From assembly GCA_905178155.1 (NCBI GenBank), contig CAJINV010000001.1, positions 6,667,860 to 6,731,859 on the forward strand: 64,000 nucleotides of DNA, in the 5' to 3' direction. Position numbers and translations under genes: made by a program. Shown here piece after piece: positions 43,259 to 53,836 of the stretch. Positions within the stretch are counted from its first letter, which is position 1, and every line of letters begins with the position of its first letter. The notes below the pieces were generated by a model that made no database searches, had not been told where the DNA came from, and saw only the letters and a program-made list of their open reading frames with translations. The stretch comes from Amoebophrya sp. A120. Lineage: Eukaryota > Sar > Dinophyceae > Syndiniales > Amoebophryaceae.

Positions 43259-43423
43259 AAAAGCGCGAAATGGCGCCCCCCCCGATCATCTTCATGTCGA
43301 ACTTCTCAGGTTTTGGTTACCGTAAATACTGGACGCGTTGTCCACGCCCATAAAATATCGACCGACCAGCGGTCGGCCTTGACTCACAGGCTCGCAAGAC
43401 CACAGCTGCCCGGTCATACATTT
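43259..43423. repeat. A2 repeat of the split-repeat element
   Basis: A 165-bp sequence starting AAAAGCGCGAAATGGCGCC and ending GGTCATACATTT. It carries a small hairpin (CCGACC-AGC-GGTCGG) and is matched by 45752-45916. Confidence 0.9.
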
Positions 43424-43450
43424 TATGCACTGATCCAACCACGGACGGAT

Positions 43451-43538
43451 CACCCTTTGGGGATGATCGTCTTTGGAGACTTCTCCTCCGGTAGTGCGAG
43501 GTATCGGCGCTCGCGAACCCATGGAGAGCCATACCCCA
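43451..43538. repeat. B1 repeat of the split-repeat element
   Basis: The second perfect copy of the 88-bp B repeat, 27 bp from A2. Confidence 0.9.
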
Positions 43539-43981
43539 CCGGCGGAGACGCAACGCACCAAAGCAACCCCGAAGAACCCTACAGACCCCACGCTGGAGAT
43601 GAATTTGGGGAACCACAAGCGCCCCCATAGCGAGAGCGGTGCGGCGATACCGAATGCTACCGAAGCCCGCAAAAGCAGAAACAATAGATACTGATACCGG
43701 AAAGACAAATACAAAAGAAGAAGAGATGGTGGTAGAACACACGGATAAATCAAAATACATGCCCACTCAGGCGGGCGGGGCCCACCGACAAAAGAAATTG
43801 CGTAGATCCATCGATAGCTTCACATCAGCATAAAAATCCTAGAACTAGCCATGATCCACATAGACGTAAACTAATACCCAAGTTCTAGAAAAGGACCGAG
43901 CGGAACGAAAGAGGAGCCCAGGGAAAGCCAAGACGGCCCCGGAGCAATAAAGCCGAACCCGAAAGAATAGCCGCGACGGCT

Positions 43982-44812
43982 CTACTTCTTCTGCTTAGCC
44001 TCGTGGATCTTCCACGACTCTGACGGGTTGAATCCCGTCCATCCCATCCGCTCCACGGTCTGGCGAATAAATTCCTCCGACTCCGGGGGGTCATGGCTGA
44101 AACGGCAACCGCTGCCGAATTTGCAAACGCCATTCTTGAGAAAGTTCGCGCAAACCCCGGGGGAACCCGATCCGCGGGCCCGCTTCGCAGCGGGACCATC
44201 CTCCTCCACGCTTTTGTTCTTCTTGGACGCCGCACGGCTGCGGCGGATCGCATCAATCTGGATAAACAGCAGCGAAGTCATAAAAGTCCAAACCCGGAAG
44301 GCGTACTCTTCCAAAGTCTCCACCTTGGGGGGTTCCTGCGCAATATTCTGCGCCGCGGGGGCATCGCCATACTCGTCTTCGACGATCAGCTCACTCATAT
44401 CCCCGAAGACCTCATTGATGTCTGACACCGCGAACGGGTCCGCGGAATATTTAACATAAAGATTGAGACCCCAACGATTCGCGTGCTCCACCGGTTTCCC
44501 GCAGAGGATTAGGCAGGCGGCAGCGAACTGCACTACTTCTTTCAGGTCTTTGAACTTAATAGTTCCCGCCTCCCGATTCTTCAGGGCCCGCATCCACTTC
44601 GCAAAAACCACCACAGTCGCGACCACCAGCGACGCAAGGCCCTTCTGCTTCACAACTGCTTCGACCACCTGCTCTTCGTCAGCAGCTGTCTTCAACGCCT
44701 TATGCAGCATGCCCCCAAAACTCGCCAAAAGAGCAACATCCTGCTTCCCATTCTCCCCCGCAGGGCCCGCCTGCTGCGCCTGCTGGTCAAGAAGTTCTTC
44801 ATCCCCCGCCAT
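43982..44812 (-). CDS. CCCH zinc-finger protein of the split-repeat element (276 aa)
   Basis: Starts MAGDEELLDQQAQQAGPAG. The body is helical with Ala/Val-rich hydrophobic stretches (about 35-110), a conserved-looking middle and a basic segment (RRSRAASKKNK...KRARG, about 190-215). Near the C-terminus is one CX8CX5CX3H finger (CANFLKNGVCKFGSGCRFSH, about residues 222-241), an RNA-binding fold. As the only ORF between the repeats it occupies the place of a gag-like gene, and helices plus a C-terminal nucleic-acid-binding finger suit that role. A captured host CCCH protein is the alternative. Confidence 0.75.
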   Translation of the reverse strand: MAGDEELLDQQAQQAGPAGENGKQDVALLASFGGMLHKALKTAADEEQVVEAVVKQKGLASLVVATVVVFAKWMRALKNREAGTIKFKDLKEVVQFAAACLILCGKPVEHANRWGLNLYVKYSADPFAVSDINEVFGDMSELIVEDEYGDAPAAQNIAQEPPKVETLEEYAFRVWTFMTSLLFIQIDAIRRSRAASKKNKSVEEDGPAAKRARGSGSPGVCANFLKNGVCKFGSGCRFSHDPPESEEFIRQTVERMGWTGFNPSESWKIHEAKQKK

Positions 44813-45509
44813 TTTTGAGAGTGAAATGAAAACTGAAACTACTGCTGACGTGAAAATACCAGTACGCTATCGACGAATGTCAAGCTGTCGAGGTCGGATA
44901 GGACGCTCGTGTTCCCTGTAAGCAAATTCGAAAAGACCGGGGGAGAAAAATCCCACAAGCGCGTAGCTTTCAAAATTCCAATTTATCGAGGACCCAATGG
45001 CGCATTTAGGATAAGCCCTGCCCTCGGGAAGCAAGTAAAATAGCACAACCCTATGAGAAGGATCCCAGATTTGTAACGCTCAGAAGGACCCCAAATTTCT
45101 AAAGACAGAGCAAGGAGAGCATTGATTTCGCGAAAAGAATATGCGAGAGGAGATTTACTCACGCTGATCTTGGTCTTTCTTATCTCGGAAAATTCTCGGC
45201 CCATGGCGCTGGACACTCGCAAGCCAAAAGCGGCCACGCTATAAAACTTCACAACAGGAACCGCCCGAAGAATGCCCAGCCTTTCCACCTCACGCCTTCC
45301 CTCTTTTAGGTTTAACGGGTTCAAACCGCCAGTGCCACAAAGCCGAGAAAGTTTGAGATGAAGAAAAACCAAGACCATCGCGAAAGAAATCCAAACTCGC
45401 AAAAAAAAACTCCAAGGTCATCCTCATACCGAGGATAAATATATAAGCCTCTCGAATAAAGAGCCTACTCGGTCGCGCTCGCCGCGAACCCAAAAATAGA
45501 AAGCGCTCC

Positions 45510-45650
45510 GGCCAGGCTGACCTCATGTCAGCCTGTCGCACCGGCAAAGAAAGCGAAAATCTGGCCAGGCCGACCTCCCGCCGGCCTGTCTCACCAGAAA
45601 TAGAAATCTCAGCCCAGCCAGGCTGACCTCGTGTCAACCTGTCTCACCGG
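45510..45650. repeat. Three-copy tandem repeat in the element leader
   Basis: GCCAGGCTGACCTCATGTCA and its CCTGTC(G/T)CACCGG continuation recur at about 45510, 45563 and 45617 (period ~53 bp). It sits between A1 and the CCCH ORF. Confidence 0.75.
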
Positions 45651-45751
45651 GGAAAGCGAATACTCAGCAAAACTCGATCAGATCTATGCTACCATCGGCA
45701 GGGGCGCAACACCCTGAAAACCCAGTAGGACACAGACGAAATAACAGGAGA

Positions 45752-45916
45752 AAAAGCGCGAAATGGCGCCCCCCCCGATCATCTTCATGTCGAACTTCTC
45801 AGGTTTTGGTTACCGTAAATACTGGACGCGTTGTCCACGCCCATAAAATATCGACCGACCAGCGGTCGGCCTTGACTCACAGGCTCGCAAGGCCACAGCT
45901 GCCCGGTCATACATTT
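45752..45916. repeat. A1 repeat of the split-repeat element
   Basis: A copy of the 165-bp A repeat with a single A/G difference. It is the 5' end of the element on the minus strand. Confidence 0.9.
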
Positions 45917-46006
45917 ATTCTTTTTTTACATACTTACATTGTAATCAAAAGACCAATCGCGTGCTGGCAGCTTCTTTATTAGGCGGGCGAGTGACTGTTG
46001 TACGTG

Positions 46007-46738
46007 CTAATTGACGAGTCCCTGAGAGTAAGTCGTGGCTGGCAAGCTCGTGTCAAAAAACCAGTCCGCCTCGTGATCGGCCATGATCGTTTCGACCATG
46101 GGCTCCGTCAGATACACCAAGGGGTTCGAGCCGTCGCGATTCTCGGCCAGCAGCACCGACAACATGGTACTGCAGGTCTTACCCTCCCCCGGAATGTGAT
46201 AGGTTCTGCTGTGCGCCTCCCGAAAGGCGGCGGCCGGTAAGACGTTTTGCCCAACAAAGAGGCAGCGCGTGGCCTCGTTCACCGAGTTCATGTCCCATTG
46301 CAGCGCCCCGTTGCTCGTGCTTATCTTCGGGCGCTTGAAAAAGAACAGCAGCTCGTCGGTGTCCTCGCACCACACCTCTTCGCCGACCCATTCGTGCTTG
46401 CTGGTCGGGTTCTTCAGAAAGGAGGAGAGCCCGTTCTCTTTGAAGACACTGTTGTGGTACTTGTTGCGCTGGGTGACCTCTTTCACCTTCTTCCCCCTAG
46501 GGTCCTCCTTGCACAGGTAGAGTTTCTGCCACTTTTTCGTGACAGCGATGATTCGCTCGGTTTTTGCATCCTCGCAGCACGCGTAGGGGTGGGTTTTCAG
46601 CGTATTGGCCAGAAAGCCGTCGACGAATTGCTTGGTCGCGTTTTCCAGCGAAATCTTCTTGGCCGTCGGGTCAGGAGAAGTGCCGCACAGCTTCTGGACC
46701 TTTTCCTCGCTCGACATTTTCTGGTCGACGCCCCCCAT
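46007..46738 (-). CDS. 243-aa protein, function unknown
   Basis: The first ATG of the open frame is at 46738 (MGGVDQKMSSEEK). Upstream codons to 46861 stay open but start with TTG, so an upstream exon is possible. The protein has a Lys/Glu-rich N-terminal part and an ordered mixed alpha/beta-looking body, for example WVGEEVWCEDTDELLFFFKR and EATRCLFVGQNVLPAAAFRE. Unlike many neighbours it is not low-complexity. The N-terminal 'RYPNKYHNSVF'-like basic patches could bind phosphate or nucleic acid, but no family is recognised. Confidence 0.65.
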   Translation of the reverse strand: MGGVDQKMSSEEKVQKLCGTSPDPTAKKISLENATKQFVDGFLANTLKTHPYACCEDAKTERIIAVTKKWQKLYLCKEDPRGKKVKEVTQRNKYHNSVFKENGLSSFLKNPTSKHEWVGEEVWCEDTDELLFFFKRPKISTSNGALQWDMNSVNEATRCLFVGQNVLPAAAFREAHSRTYHIPGEGKTCSTMLSVLLAENRDGSNPLVYLTEPMVETIMADHEADWFFDTSLPATTYSQGLVN

Positions 46739-47742
46739 CTTCTTGCTCTTGCTTGGGGTGACAGCTTGATAGAAGTCACTCCTCTCAGTCCTCGTGGTTG
46801 TACAACCGCCATGGTCGTGGGACGAAAAAGTTCTTGTCGGGGAGATTCTTTCCGTCGTCAAGAAGGTCGCCGTGGTGATGGAATCGATAGCACAAGGTGG
46901 TTATAGTCCTCTACAGCTCCAGATCGACGAGCAGATGAATCAGAATTCGGAAACGATGGAGCCGGCAAGTCAATTGTTTGAATATCAGCTGGACAAAGAA
47001 AAGGGATCAACTGAAAATGTACGTAAAACTTCTTCTCGAGGAGGTAGAGGAGCCCAGTAAAGAGTTGCACTTGTGAAAACCTAATGCACAACTTCGAGAG
47101 GGATCCCAACTGTGTAAGCTTCGCCTTCGCGAACAAACATGCACAGATTGACGCGAACACGACTAGTGATGTTGACACGCATGGTGAAAAAGCTATACCC
47201 CGCAGGGGCAGGAGTTGTCCGAATGGTGAAGAAGAAGATGTTGTTCTTTTGCAGGACTATGCAAACAACATGCAGTGAAGCGAAAGAATTCTTCGAGATC
47301 ACATGTTTGAATGAAGATATGAGCATCAAGCTCTCTGGACGGGAACGGGATGCGCTTAGTCATGATCATTCCGACGCGGTCGGAAGGTCCAACTTTTATT
47401 GTACAGAAAAACTAAAAAGAGGTGCGAAAGTAATACACTCGGAATTTACGCACCACACAAGAACGCCTCGACTTCATATTCATCTTCTTTTTCATCCCAT
47501 CAGGGTGGGTATAAGATGAGAAAGATACTTGGTAGGTGAGCATTGATTCCGCTGTGTGCGTCGACTGAATGAAGAAAATAAGGAGCCGTGGGTGGCGGGT
47601 AGCATTAGCAGTATGCAAGTATATGAGTAGAAAAAAAAACATGTTGAAGAGTGAAACAACTACAACGGTTACCACGGTAGCTTTGCTTAGCATTAACATT
47701 ATGTTGACAGATAAACCCGAAAAAAGAACTAAACCCAGCCCT
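46739..47742. other. Intergenic, nothing recognised
   Basis: A 1-kb spacer. Short frames on both strands show no coding signature. Confidence 0.4.
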
Positions 47743-49604
47743 TTACGTCTGCGATGAGAGCACCTCGTGCGCAAACTCCTCGAACTCGATCTCTCCGGAG
47801 CCGTCCGCGTCGGCGATCTCGAGCATCTCCTCCGCCTCGTCAGCGGTCATTGCGTTTCCCACCCCCTTCATCAGCAAGCGCAACTCGTTGGCGGAAATGG
47901 ACCCGCCGCCGTCTCTGTCCATCAGGTCGAACGTTTCCCGGAGCTCCACCTCGGTGAGTGGCGGTTTTCGGAACAGAGCCATCATGTCCAGAAAGCGCTG
48001 GAAATCCCAGAGGCCCACGCCCTCGGGATCCGACTGGTTCACCGCCCACTCCATCTCCTCGGCGTCTTGGCCTGTGATTATTTCCATTTTGGCAGAAATT
48101 GATATGTGTCTGTGTATGTGTTCGCTCAAGCAACATACACCTTACTTTAATCATGCCCATGATCATCTCTTCGTTCGCCGCAGTTTGACATCAACAGCAC
48201 AGATTTATGTCCAAATCGTGAGGAGCAGGAACATAGTTAAGCTTAGGCTCTCTGTTGAGACTGAGACAGCACGAGGATCGGGATCTGCATAACATCTATA
48301 TTGCAGCACTCCAAAATTTCTACCTTGTCCAATATGTTCCATGGCTCTGGCGACCTGTGGTGGGGTGAGCAGCCCCTCGCCGAGCGTATCGACCAGGTGA
48401 AAACCGCGGGCAAAGTCGGAAAGTTCGAAGGGTGCGAAGGTGTACTTGTTTCGGATTTCGTACTTGTAGAAGTGGTAGAGCTCGGTATGGAGCTGTCAGG
48501 TTTGAAATCGTCAAAGTTGAAATAGTTTGTCATGCATAAAATGCAACACAGAAAGTGCCTGTCTTGCAGAGTAGGCAAGGGAAGCAGATTGTCAGCCTGT
48601 TTCGGGGTAGAAATAGAGCTGCTAAAGTAGCACGACAAAAGGCGTCTTCCTTACCCAAACAGCATGACAAATTGGATTCCGGTGCTCCGAAAATTTGTCA
48701 TGCGCTGCTTGAAAATTGGTCTTCCAACTGGTATCCATTTTATGCATGACAAATCATTTCAACTTTGTCGATTTCGATCCTGACACTCCCATACTCGGCT
48801 CGGTCGTCGTAGTCCGCGAAGGGATCGTAGTCGAGTTCCGCCAGGGGTGCCTTCAGTCGCACGCTATCCGGTACGGGGGCATCGTACTCCTCTCCGTCGC
48901 TACCGACCAAAATGTCGAGCGGACCCGGAAGCTTCATACTCGACAGGCTGCGCAGGCTGCGTGCGCTGCCCCCCAGCGGCGACTTGGGAGAAGGCTTTGG
49001 TTGCACCGCCGCCTCGTCTTCGCCCGCAGCGTTGTTTTCGGGTGTCGGTGGTTTTGAAGATGCGGCGGGTGCGGTCTCATCGCCAGCGGGGACGCCTTCG
49101 GTTGCTCCTTCCGTGGCATCGGCAGCTCCGGTCGTTTCCTCGGCGGGTGCTGCTGCCTCTTGTGCTGCTGGTTCCCCCTCAGCCCCACCCTCGGGTGACG
49201 CCTCCACAGCTGCTTCCTCTGCGCCCGCAGCCTCGCCGTCAGCCCCGGCGTCGTCGGCTGTTGATTTGGAGGAGAAAATTTCAAATGAAACGTGTCGCAC
49301 TTGAATATCATTTCAATCTTCTGGCAGGGTTTTGACCTAAAACGAGCCTCTTGGACTATGTCTGATCTCACACTGTGGTGGGCCTACCGTATCCTCTCAA
49401 CATCTCACTTAGGTCGCCGGGCTTTCGCTTTGGCGTGTAATGCTACTAAAACTACTTATATGCAAAAACCAAATAAAAAACCACTAGCAAATCATCAATC
49501 TCAATACCCTGCTTCTCAGCAGCATCCGCTGCTTCTGCTTCCTTCGCTCCCTCTTCCAGCAAGGTGGGAGCAGGCTGCTCCGCCGTAGCTTCTGGATCTG
49601 ACAT
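47743..49604 (-). CDS. Calmodulin-like four-EF-hand protein with Ala/Glu-rich N-terminus
   Basis: Exons are 49604-49508, 49257-48795, 48481-48324 and 48071-47743 (348 aa; 1047 bases close in phase). Introns one (250 bp) and three (252 bp) are GT-AG; the middle one is an introner. Residues 1-125 are Ala/Glu/Pro-rich and disordered. The C-terminal half has four EF-hand units: two degenerate (HLVDTLGEGLLTPPQ; NQSDPEGVGLWDF) and two with canonical calcium loops (DRDGGGSISANE, 291-302; DADGSGEIEFEE, 327-338). A calcium sensor of the calmodulin/centrin/troponin C type is likely. The acidic extension may target a structure. Splitting of EF1 and EF2 between exons explains why neither is visible in one open frame. 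Confidence 0.85.
48486..48793. mobile_element. Introner (copy 3), inserted in the EF-hand gene
   Basis: A 308-bp element lies between perfect 5-bp duplications CTCGG (48481-48485 and 48794-48798). Arms of about 50 bp are inverted: TATGGAGCTGTCAGG on the left against TATGGGAGTGTCAGG read inward from the right, both running through GAAATCG and AAAGTTGAAAT to TTTGTCATGCATAAAATG. Internal TTTGTCATGC copies occur near 48664 and 48696. On the coding strand the donor is GT and the 3' boundary GA (or TA-AG if shifted by one base). Confidence 0.9.
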
Positions 49605-50392
49605 GCCTTCTGCCGCGGTGATTCAAAAAAAAAAGACTTGGTGATAGTAAATGAAAACAAAGTGGAAAAGCGGGTGTGATTGCAACGATGAGTGGGTACC
49701 TGCCAGATGTTTTTGTTGAGATCAGCGTCTCCTTGAGCTTGAGCTTTGCGAGGTCTTTGCACGAGAGGCTTCTACTGAAGATCAGTCTGCACGATGCGGA
49801 GACACGACACGATTGCTGAAAAGTGGACGTTCTAGATCAATGTTTTCACTACTTATGCTCCGTTTTAATATCACGATGAGAGTGCGTTGCACGGTTGAGT
49901 TCACGACTAGAGGTTGAGCTGTACGATGACCGAAGAGCAATACTAGCCTGCGATACTAGTAGTAGAACGACTACTTTGATGTGCGCACGTTTTTTGTTTC
50001 ACAAGACTAAGTGGCACGCTTCAACAGCTGTTTTCGTCTGTTAAGCGCACCACGTACGAACAGCTTTGCACTTTTACTTTTATCGGCGTCCCTTAGCTAG
50101 TGGATCGCTCTTTTTTTTTGGTGATTTCTCCCGTCTGCGCCGTTCATAGAAGTTGTACAGCCGTTTTGAAACTTTAACTTTTTGTTTTCAGCAGTCTCTC
50201 GCAGTATTATTCTGTTCTCTAGCTCTACCTTTTGCAGGCATAACGAAATTTTGTGCAGATTCTTGTTTTCACCATAACTCTCAATCATAATCATGCTCAT
50301 TGAACAAGCAAACATACCCATTTTGTATACTTACTGCAGCAAACGCAAAGACAGAAATGCAGAGAAAGGCGTGCGGGGCCACCACGATATAC
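49605..50392. other. Intergenic, nothing recognised
   Basis: The 5' side of the EF-hand gene and the 3' side of the next gene. No feature supported. Confidence 0.4.
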
Positions 50393-53300
50393 CTAAGATG
50401 AACACCCGACGACCCCATGTTGTCCACCCGCACCGGCCGACCCCGTCGCGGCCCTATCCTTCCGTTCGAGAGCGACACATTCGCGGATCAAGGCCTCCCG
50501 CTCGCGCAGCTTCGCGCGGTAGGTGCTCAGTGCCTCGAACTCCTCGCGTTTGGCCTTCAAATTACGAAAATGGTTCTCGTAATCCTCCCCCACCTGGTCC
50601 ACCGTGTCGTACACGGACTCGAGCAGTTTCCGCTTCTCCGCGATCAGAATAGCGTGCTCCCGGTCCCACAGGTGACTGTGCGGCTCCCAGTTGGTCATGT
50701 CCTCCCGCAGGAGTTCGTCCTGTTCCGGTCGTTCCCCAGCAGTCCGATTGAAATAAAAGTCCGTAGTGCTGTTTTGGAGTTGCCTGCAAAACAGTTCCTC
50801 GAGCTCCAAGAGGAGCTGCTCTTCGATGCATGCATACAGCTCGTCTCGCTGCAGCCGATCTGCCTGAAAAGCTGCCTCTGCTTCAGTGAAGCGATCGGTG
50901 CAGTTTGCAATCTGCACTGTGGTTTCGTGAATTTTCTCTTCCCACTCCTCTAGCTCTAGCAGAAGCCCGCGCACAACCGTGTACCAATCCTGTTTCCGCT
51001 TTTGGCTCTGCTTCTGCGCTTTACTTCGAAGAGAGGATGTTGATCTCGACAAAGAATCATTCTTCTTGTTGCTGGAGCTATTTGGTGCGCATTCAACCGT
51101 TGTCGCAACATCTTCTTCAGGCAGCGGCTCAGCCTCGGCCGTTTCCAGGCGGCTTTTGCAGTCTACGCACCGTGCGTTTTCGTAGGTGAGTCTCTCGCGC
51201 AAGGCTTGCAGCTTCCGCCACTCGGTAGAACTCAAGTCCGGATTGCATTTTAGAATCCGCTCCTGGCGCACACGATCGAACTCTGTCTGCACAAACAGAA
51301 TGCGCCCGCCAAGCTCCTCCTGTGCATGCTTTGCGACCTGGAACTTGTCCACGTGGCCGACCTGCACGTGCGCCTGCTGCGTTATTTCAGGGAATACACA
51401 TGGCTCGTCCTCTATTTTCGGGTACAGATCATACTGACACTGAGGTGCGGGATTGCGGTCCATTTTTGTATCACCTAGTTGTACACAGTCCTTCAACGGG
51501 AGGCTCCGCAGGTTTGCCAGATGCCAGAAGTAGAAGGCGGAGTCGCTGGGAAACGTACTGTCGTCTGTCGATGCGTTCGCGTCGAACTGGAAACGGTCCC
51601 GCAGCGCGCGCTCCGGCGACCCGGACCAGGCCCGATACGGTCCGTCAAAAATGGGCTGCAAGCGCCGCACCAACCGGACCGTGAGAGGACACCGACTTGC
51701 GCGCGCTTGCAATTGGAAGAGAGCGGTGTCCAGGATCCGGTGCTCGCTCAAAGCGGTTGTACTATTGGCGTTCCCTGTGGCTCCAGCGGTAGTTGTTCCA
51801 GACGCGTTAGACGAGGAATTTTTACCGCTCTCCGAAACCTGCTGCACCGCAGCCGGTACCGCTCCTGGAGTATGACTGTGCCCAAGAACGGCACGCGCAT
51901 TCACCCACGGCATCCCGAAGAGGGCAGCTTCGCGGCGCTCCTTCCGCATCAGATCGAAGTTGATGGAAGTGGTTGGGGCACGGGAGGACGTGCAAGTTTT
52001 GTTGATCAACGAGTCGCCCTCGGCAAACCCAGCCCCTGCCCTCGCCGAAACTCCTGCCGTCCTTTGCTCAGACGGCAATTTGTTCATCTTTCTCGTAGAG
52101 GCCATGGACGACATTGTCGAAGGTTCTCGTTCCAAATTGCGCTCGGACGAGTGCGCGCCACCAGCTGTCCGCGTCGACGAGGAAGAACCACTTCCAGCGC
52201 CGATAACCTTTTCTGTGTCCCTTTGCACAATCCCTGCGGCCCGGAGCGCGAACAGCATTCGTACGGACGCGCTGTTAGAGAATCGAACTAGTGTACCCTC
52301 GCCGGTTGCCATCTTCCTCGTCGGTTGTAGCGCGTCCGCGGTGCAGGGTGCTGTATCTTCCTCGTCATCGTCGCCGGGGAAAATGTTGAACCGGTAACGA
52401 TCCGGATCAGAAGATGTTGACGCACTGGAGTCAATAGGTCTACTTGCAGATCCGCCATTCATCGATTTGCTCGTGGTACCTCCAGGAACGAAGCTACCGC
52501 TCGTACTAGGTTCTTGGCCTTTCCTCTCTGAACTCGATAAGGATGAAGACCCATTTCCGCCACCTTCCGGCGACGTCGCTGTGGTGCTCACCACCAATTC
52601 GAGCTTGAATGGCGAAAAGATCTGCGAGTCAGCAATTGCAGGGGCAGAAAAGCCACAAGCATCGCGAACCTCCGATAGCCCGTTGGCGCCTAGGCAGAGC
52701 AATAGAAGCAAGCACTGTCGTTGTTGCAAACTTTCCGCGAGTTCGCTGGTCTCACCATCACCTTGAAAATGTTCCGCCAGTGACAACAACCACGCAAGCA
52801 GAGCTACCGGCTCGTCGCTTTCAGGTTTTCTGATGCTGGATGCGGGCAACATCGTGACATCATGTTCTTTTTCCCCGACGAGCAAGCTAGCATCGCGTAG
52901 CGCTTCGCCGCTTTCGTCCGGAAGCGGTTGTAGTTCCGTCTCGCATTTCTTATCATCTGCAAGCTTTCCCATCGCGGAACGAATGGCTGTTCCCGCGGCT
53001 GCAGTCGAGGCCTGCAGCAGCCTTGCCGTGCCTGACAGCAGAATCATTGAAGAAGAATCGTCGTCATCTCCTTGCGCTTTTAAATCAGCAAAAATTCCCT
53101 CGGTCGCTATGTCGTGCAAGGTGTTGCCTGAGGCAAGCGGGTCGGTAGATGTCCCGCTAACGGTCGGTTCAAACTTGCGTATTCGCTGGGTACGGAGAGA
53201 CCTAGCGCGGCACTGAAAATTATCTTGCAGCAGTTCGCTTCCATTTTCATCGGCATGGCCGTACTTTTCACCGAAATGAGAAAACTCAGTGAGACAGGCT

Positions 53301-53836
53301 TCCAGCAAGTTCCAATGGGCGTATAAGCTCCGGAGTAGATGCTGGCGGAATCGTGTCGGTTTTTCAAGTTGCTGCGGGTGTACCATAGAGCATGGGTCGC
53401 CGTCTTGACTACTAAGATCATTTTTTGAAGAAGCCGCGCCGGACAGCGCCATCGAAGATTGTTCCCAGGTGAGTAGCTCCAAGACGAAAACGATCATGTT
53501 GAGCGCATCGAAGGCCAGCAACACATGCGCTGAAAATTCGTCGCTGCTCGCCTCCTCTGACAAAACTTCGCTTTTCCTGGGGTTGCCTGACAGGGAGCGG
53601 GAAGCACACCTTTTCAAATCGACACGCAGATTGATCGCCTCTTGCCAATCAATCGCGAGGCGCGTCGGCAAGACACCTTCATGCGTGAGGCGGTCGAGTA
53701 GGGTCGAACTCTGGCACAGGAGCTCGTTTGAAGCGGCAATTGCGGAAGAACTGCAGCTTCCTGGATCGTCTAAACTGGTGCCGTTTTGCCCGCGGCCTTG
53801 CAGGTGCAGGTGTTCTCGATTTTGCCGGGCTGCCAT
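50393..53836 (-). CDS. Large coiled-coil protein of about 1147 aa, function unknown
   Basis: One long exon. The preferred start is the ATG at 53836 (MAARQNREHLHLQGRG); the frame is open to 53995 and an upstream exon cannot be excluded. The N-terminal third has Leu-rich helical stretches (AFDALNMIVFVLELLTWEQ; LLALLAWLLSLAEHF-like). The centre is Ser/Thr/Ala-rich and disordered. The last ~330 residues are ordered and end in a long Glu/Arg/Lys coiled coil (RDRKQDWYTVVRG...AKREEFEALSTYR). One CVDC pair lies in this part. No recognised domain. An axonemal, basal-body or cortical scaffold role is plausible. Confidence 0.7.
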   Translation of the reverse strand: MAARQNREHLHLQGRGQNGTSLDDPGSCSSSAIAASNELLCQSSTLLDRLTHEGVLPTRLAIDWQEAINLRVDLKRCASRSLSGNPRKSEVLSEEASSDEFSAHVLLAFDALNMIVFVLELLTWEQSSMALSGAASSKNDLSSQDGDPCSMVHPQQLEKPTRFRQHLLRSLYAHWNLLEACLTEFSHFGEKYGHADENGSELLQDNFQCRARSLRTQRIRKFEPTVSGTSTDPLASGNTLHDIATEGIFADLKAQGDDDDSSSMILLSGTARLLQASTAAAGTAIRSAMGKLADDKKCETELQPLPDESGEALRDASLLVGEKEHDVTMLPASSIRKPESDEPVALLAWLLSLAEHFQGDGETSELAESLQQRQCLLLLLCLGANGLSEVRDACGFSAPAIADSQIFSPFKLELVVSTTATSPEGGGNGSSSLSSSERKGQEPSTSGSFVPGGTTSKSMNGGSASRPIDSSASTSSDPDRYRFNIFPGDDDEEDTAPCTADALQPTRKMATGEGTLVRFSNSASVRMLFALRAAGIVQRDTEKVIGAGSGSSSSTRTAGGAHSSERNLEREPSTMSSMASTRKMNKLPSEQRTAGVSARAGAGFAEGDSLINKTCTSSRAPTTSINFDLMRKERREAALFGMPWVNARAVLGHSHTPGAVPAAVQQVSESGKNSSSNASGTTTAGATGNANSTTALSEHRILDTALFQLQARASRCPLTVRLVRRLQPIFDGPYRAWSGSPERALRDRFQFDANASTDDSTFPSDSAFYFWHLANLRSLPLKDCVQLGDTKMDRNPAPQCQYDLYPKIEDEPCVFPEITQQAHVQVGHVDKFQVAKHAQEELGGRILFVQTEFDRVRQERILKCNPDLSSTEWRKLQALRERLTYENARCVDCKSRLETAEAEPLPEEDVATTVECAPNSSSNKKNDSLSRSTSSLRSKAQKQSQKRKQDWYTVVRGLLLELEEWEEKIHETTVQIANCTDRFTEAEAAFQADRLQRDELYACIEEQLLLELEELFCRQLQNSTTDFYFNRTAGERPEQDELLREDMTNWEPHSHLWDREHAILIAEKRKLLESVYDTVDQVGEDYENHFRNLKAKREEFEALSTYRAKLREREALIRECVALERKDRAATGSAGAGGQHGVVGCSS

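Larger units (their letters stand above)
43063..45916 (-). mobile_element. Compact element with split direct repeats (PAT/Ngaro-like layout)
   Basis: Two repeat pairs are interleaved. A is 165 bp (45752-45916 and 43259-43423, one mismatch); B is 88 bp (43451-43538 and 43063-43150, identical). Read on the minus strand the order is A1, internal region with one ORF, B1, A2, B2. That is the split-direct-repeat architecture described for the PAT and Ngaro groups of DIRS-type tyrosine-recombinase retrotransposons. The 2.85-kb element has no reverse transcriptase or recombinase, so if real it is non-autonomous. No target duplication was seen, as expected for that mechanism. Confidence 0.6.
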
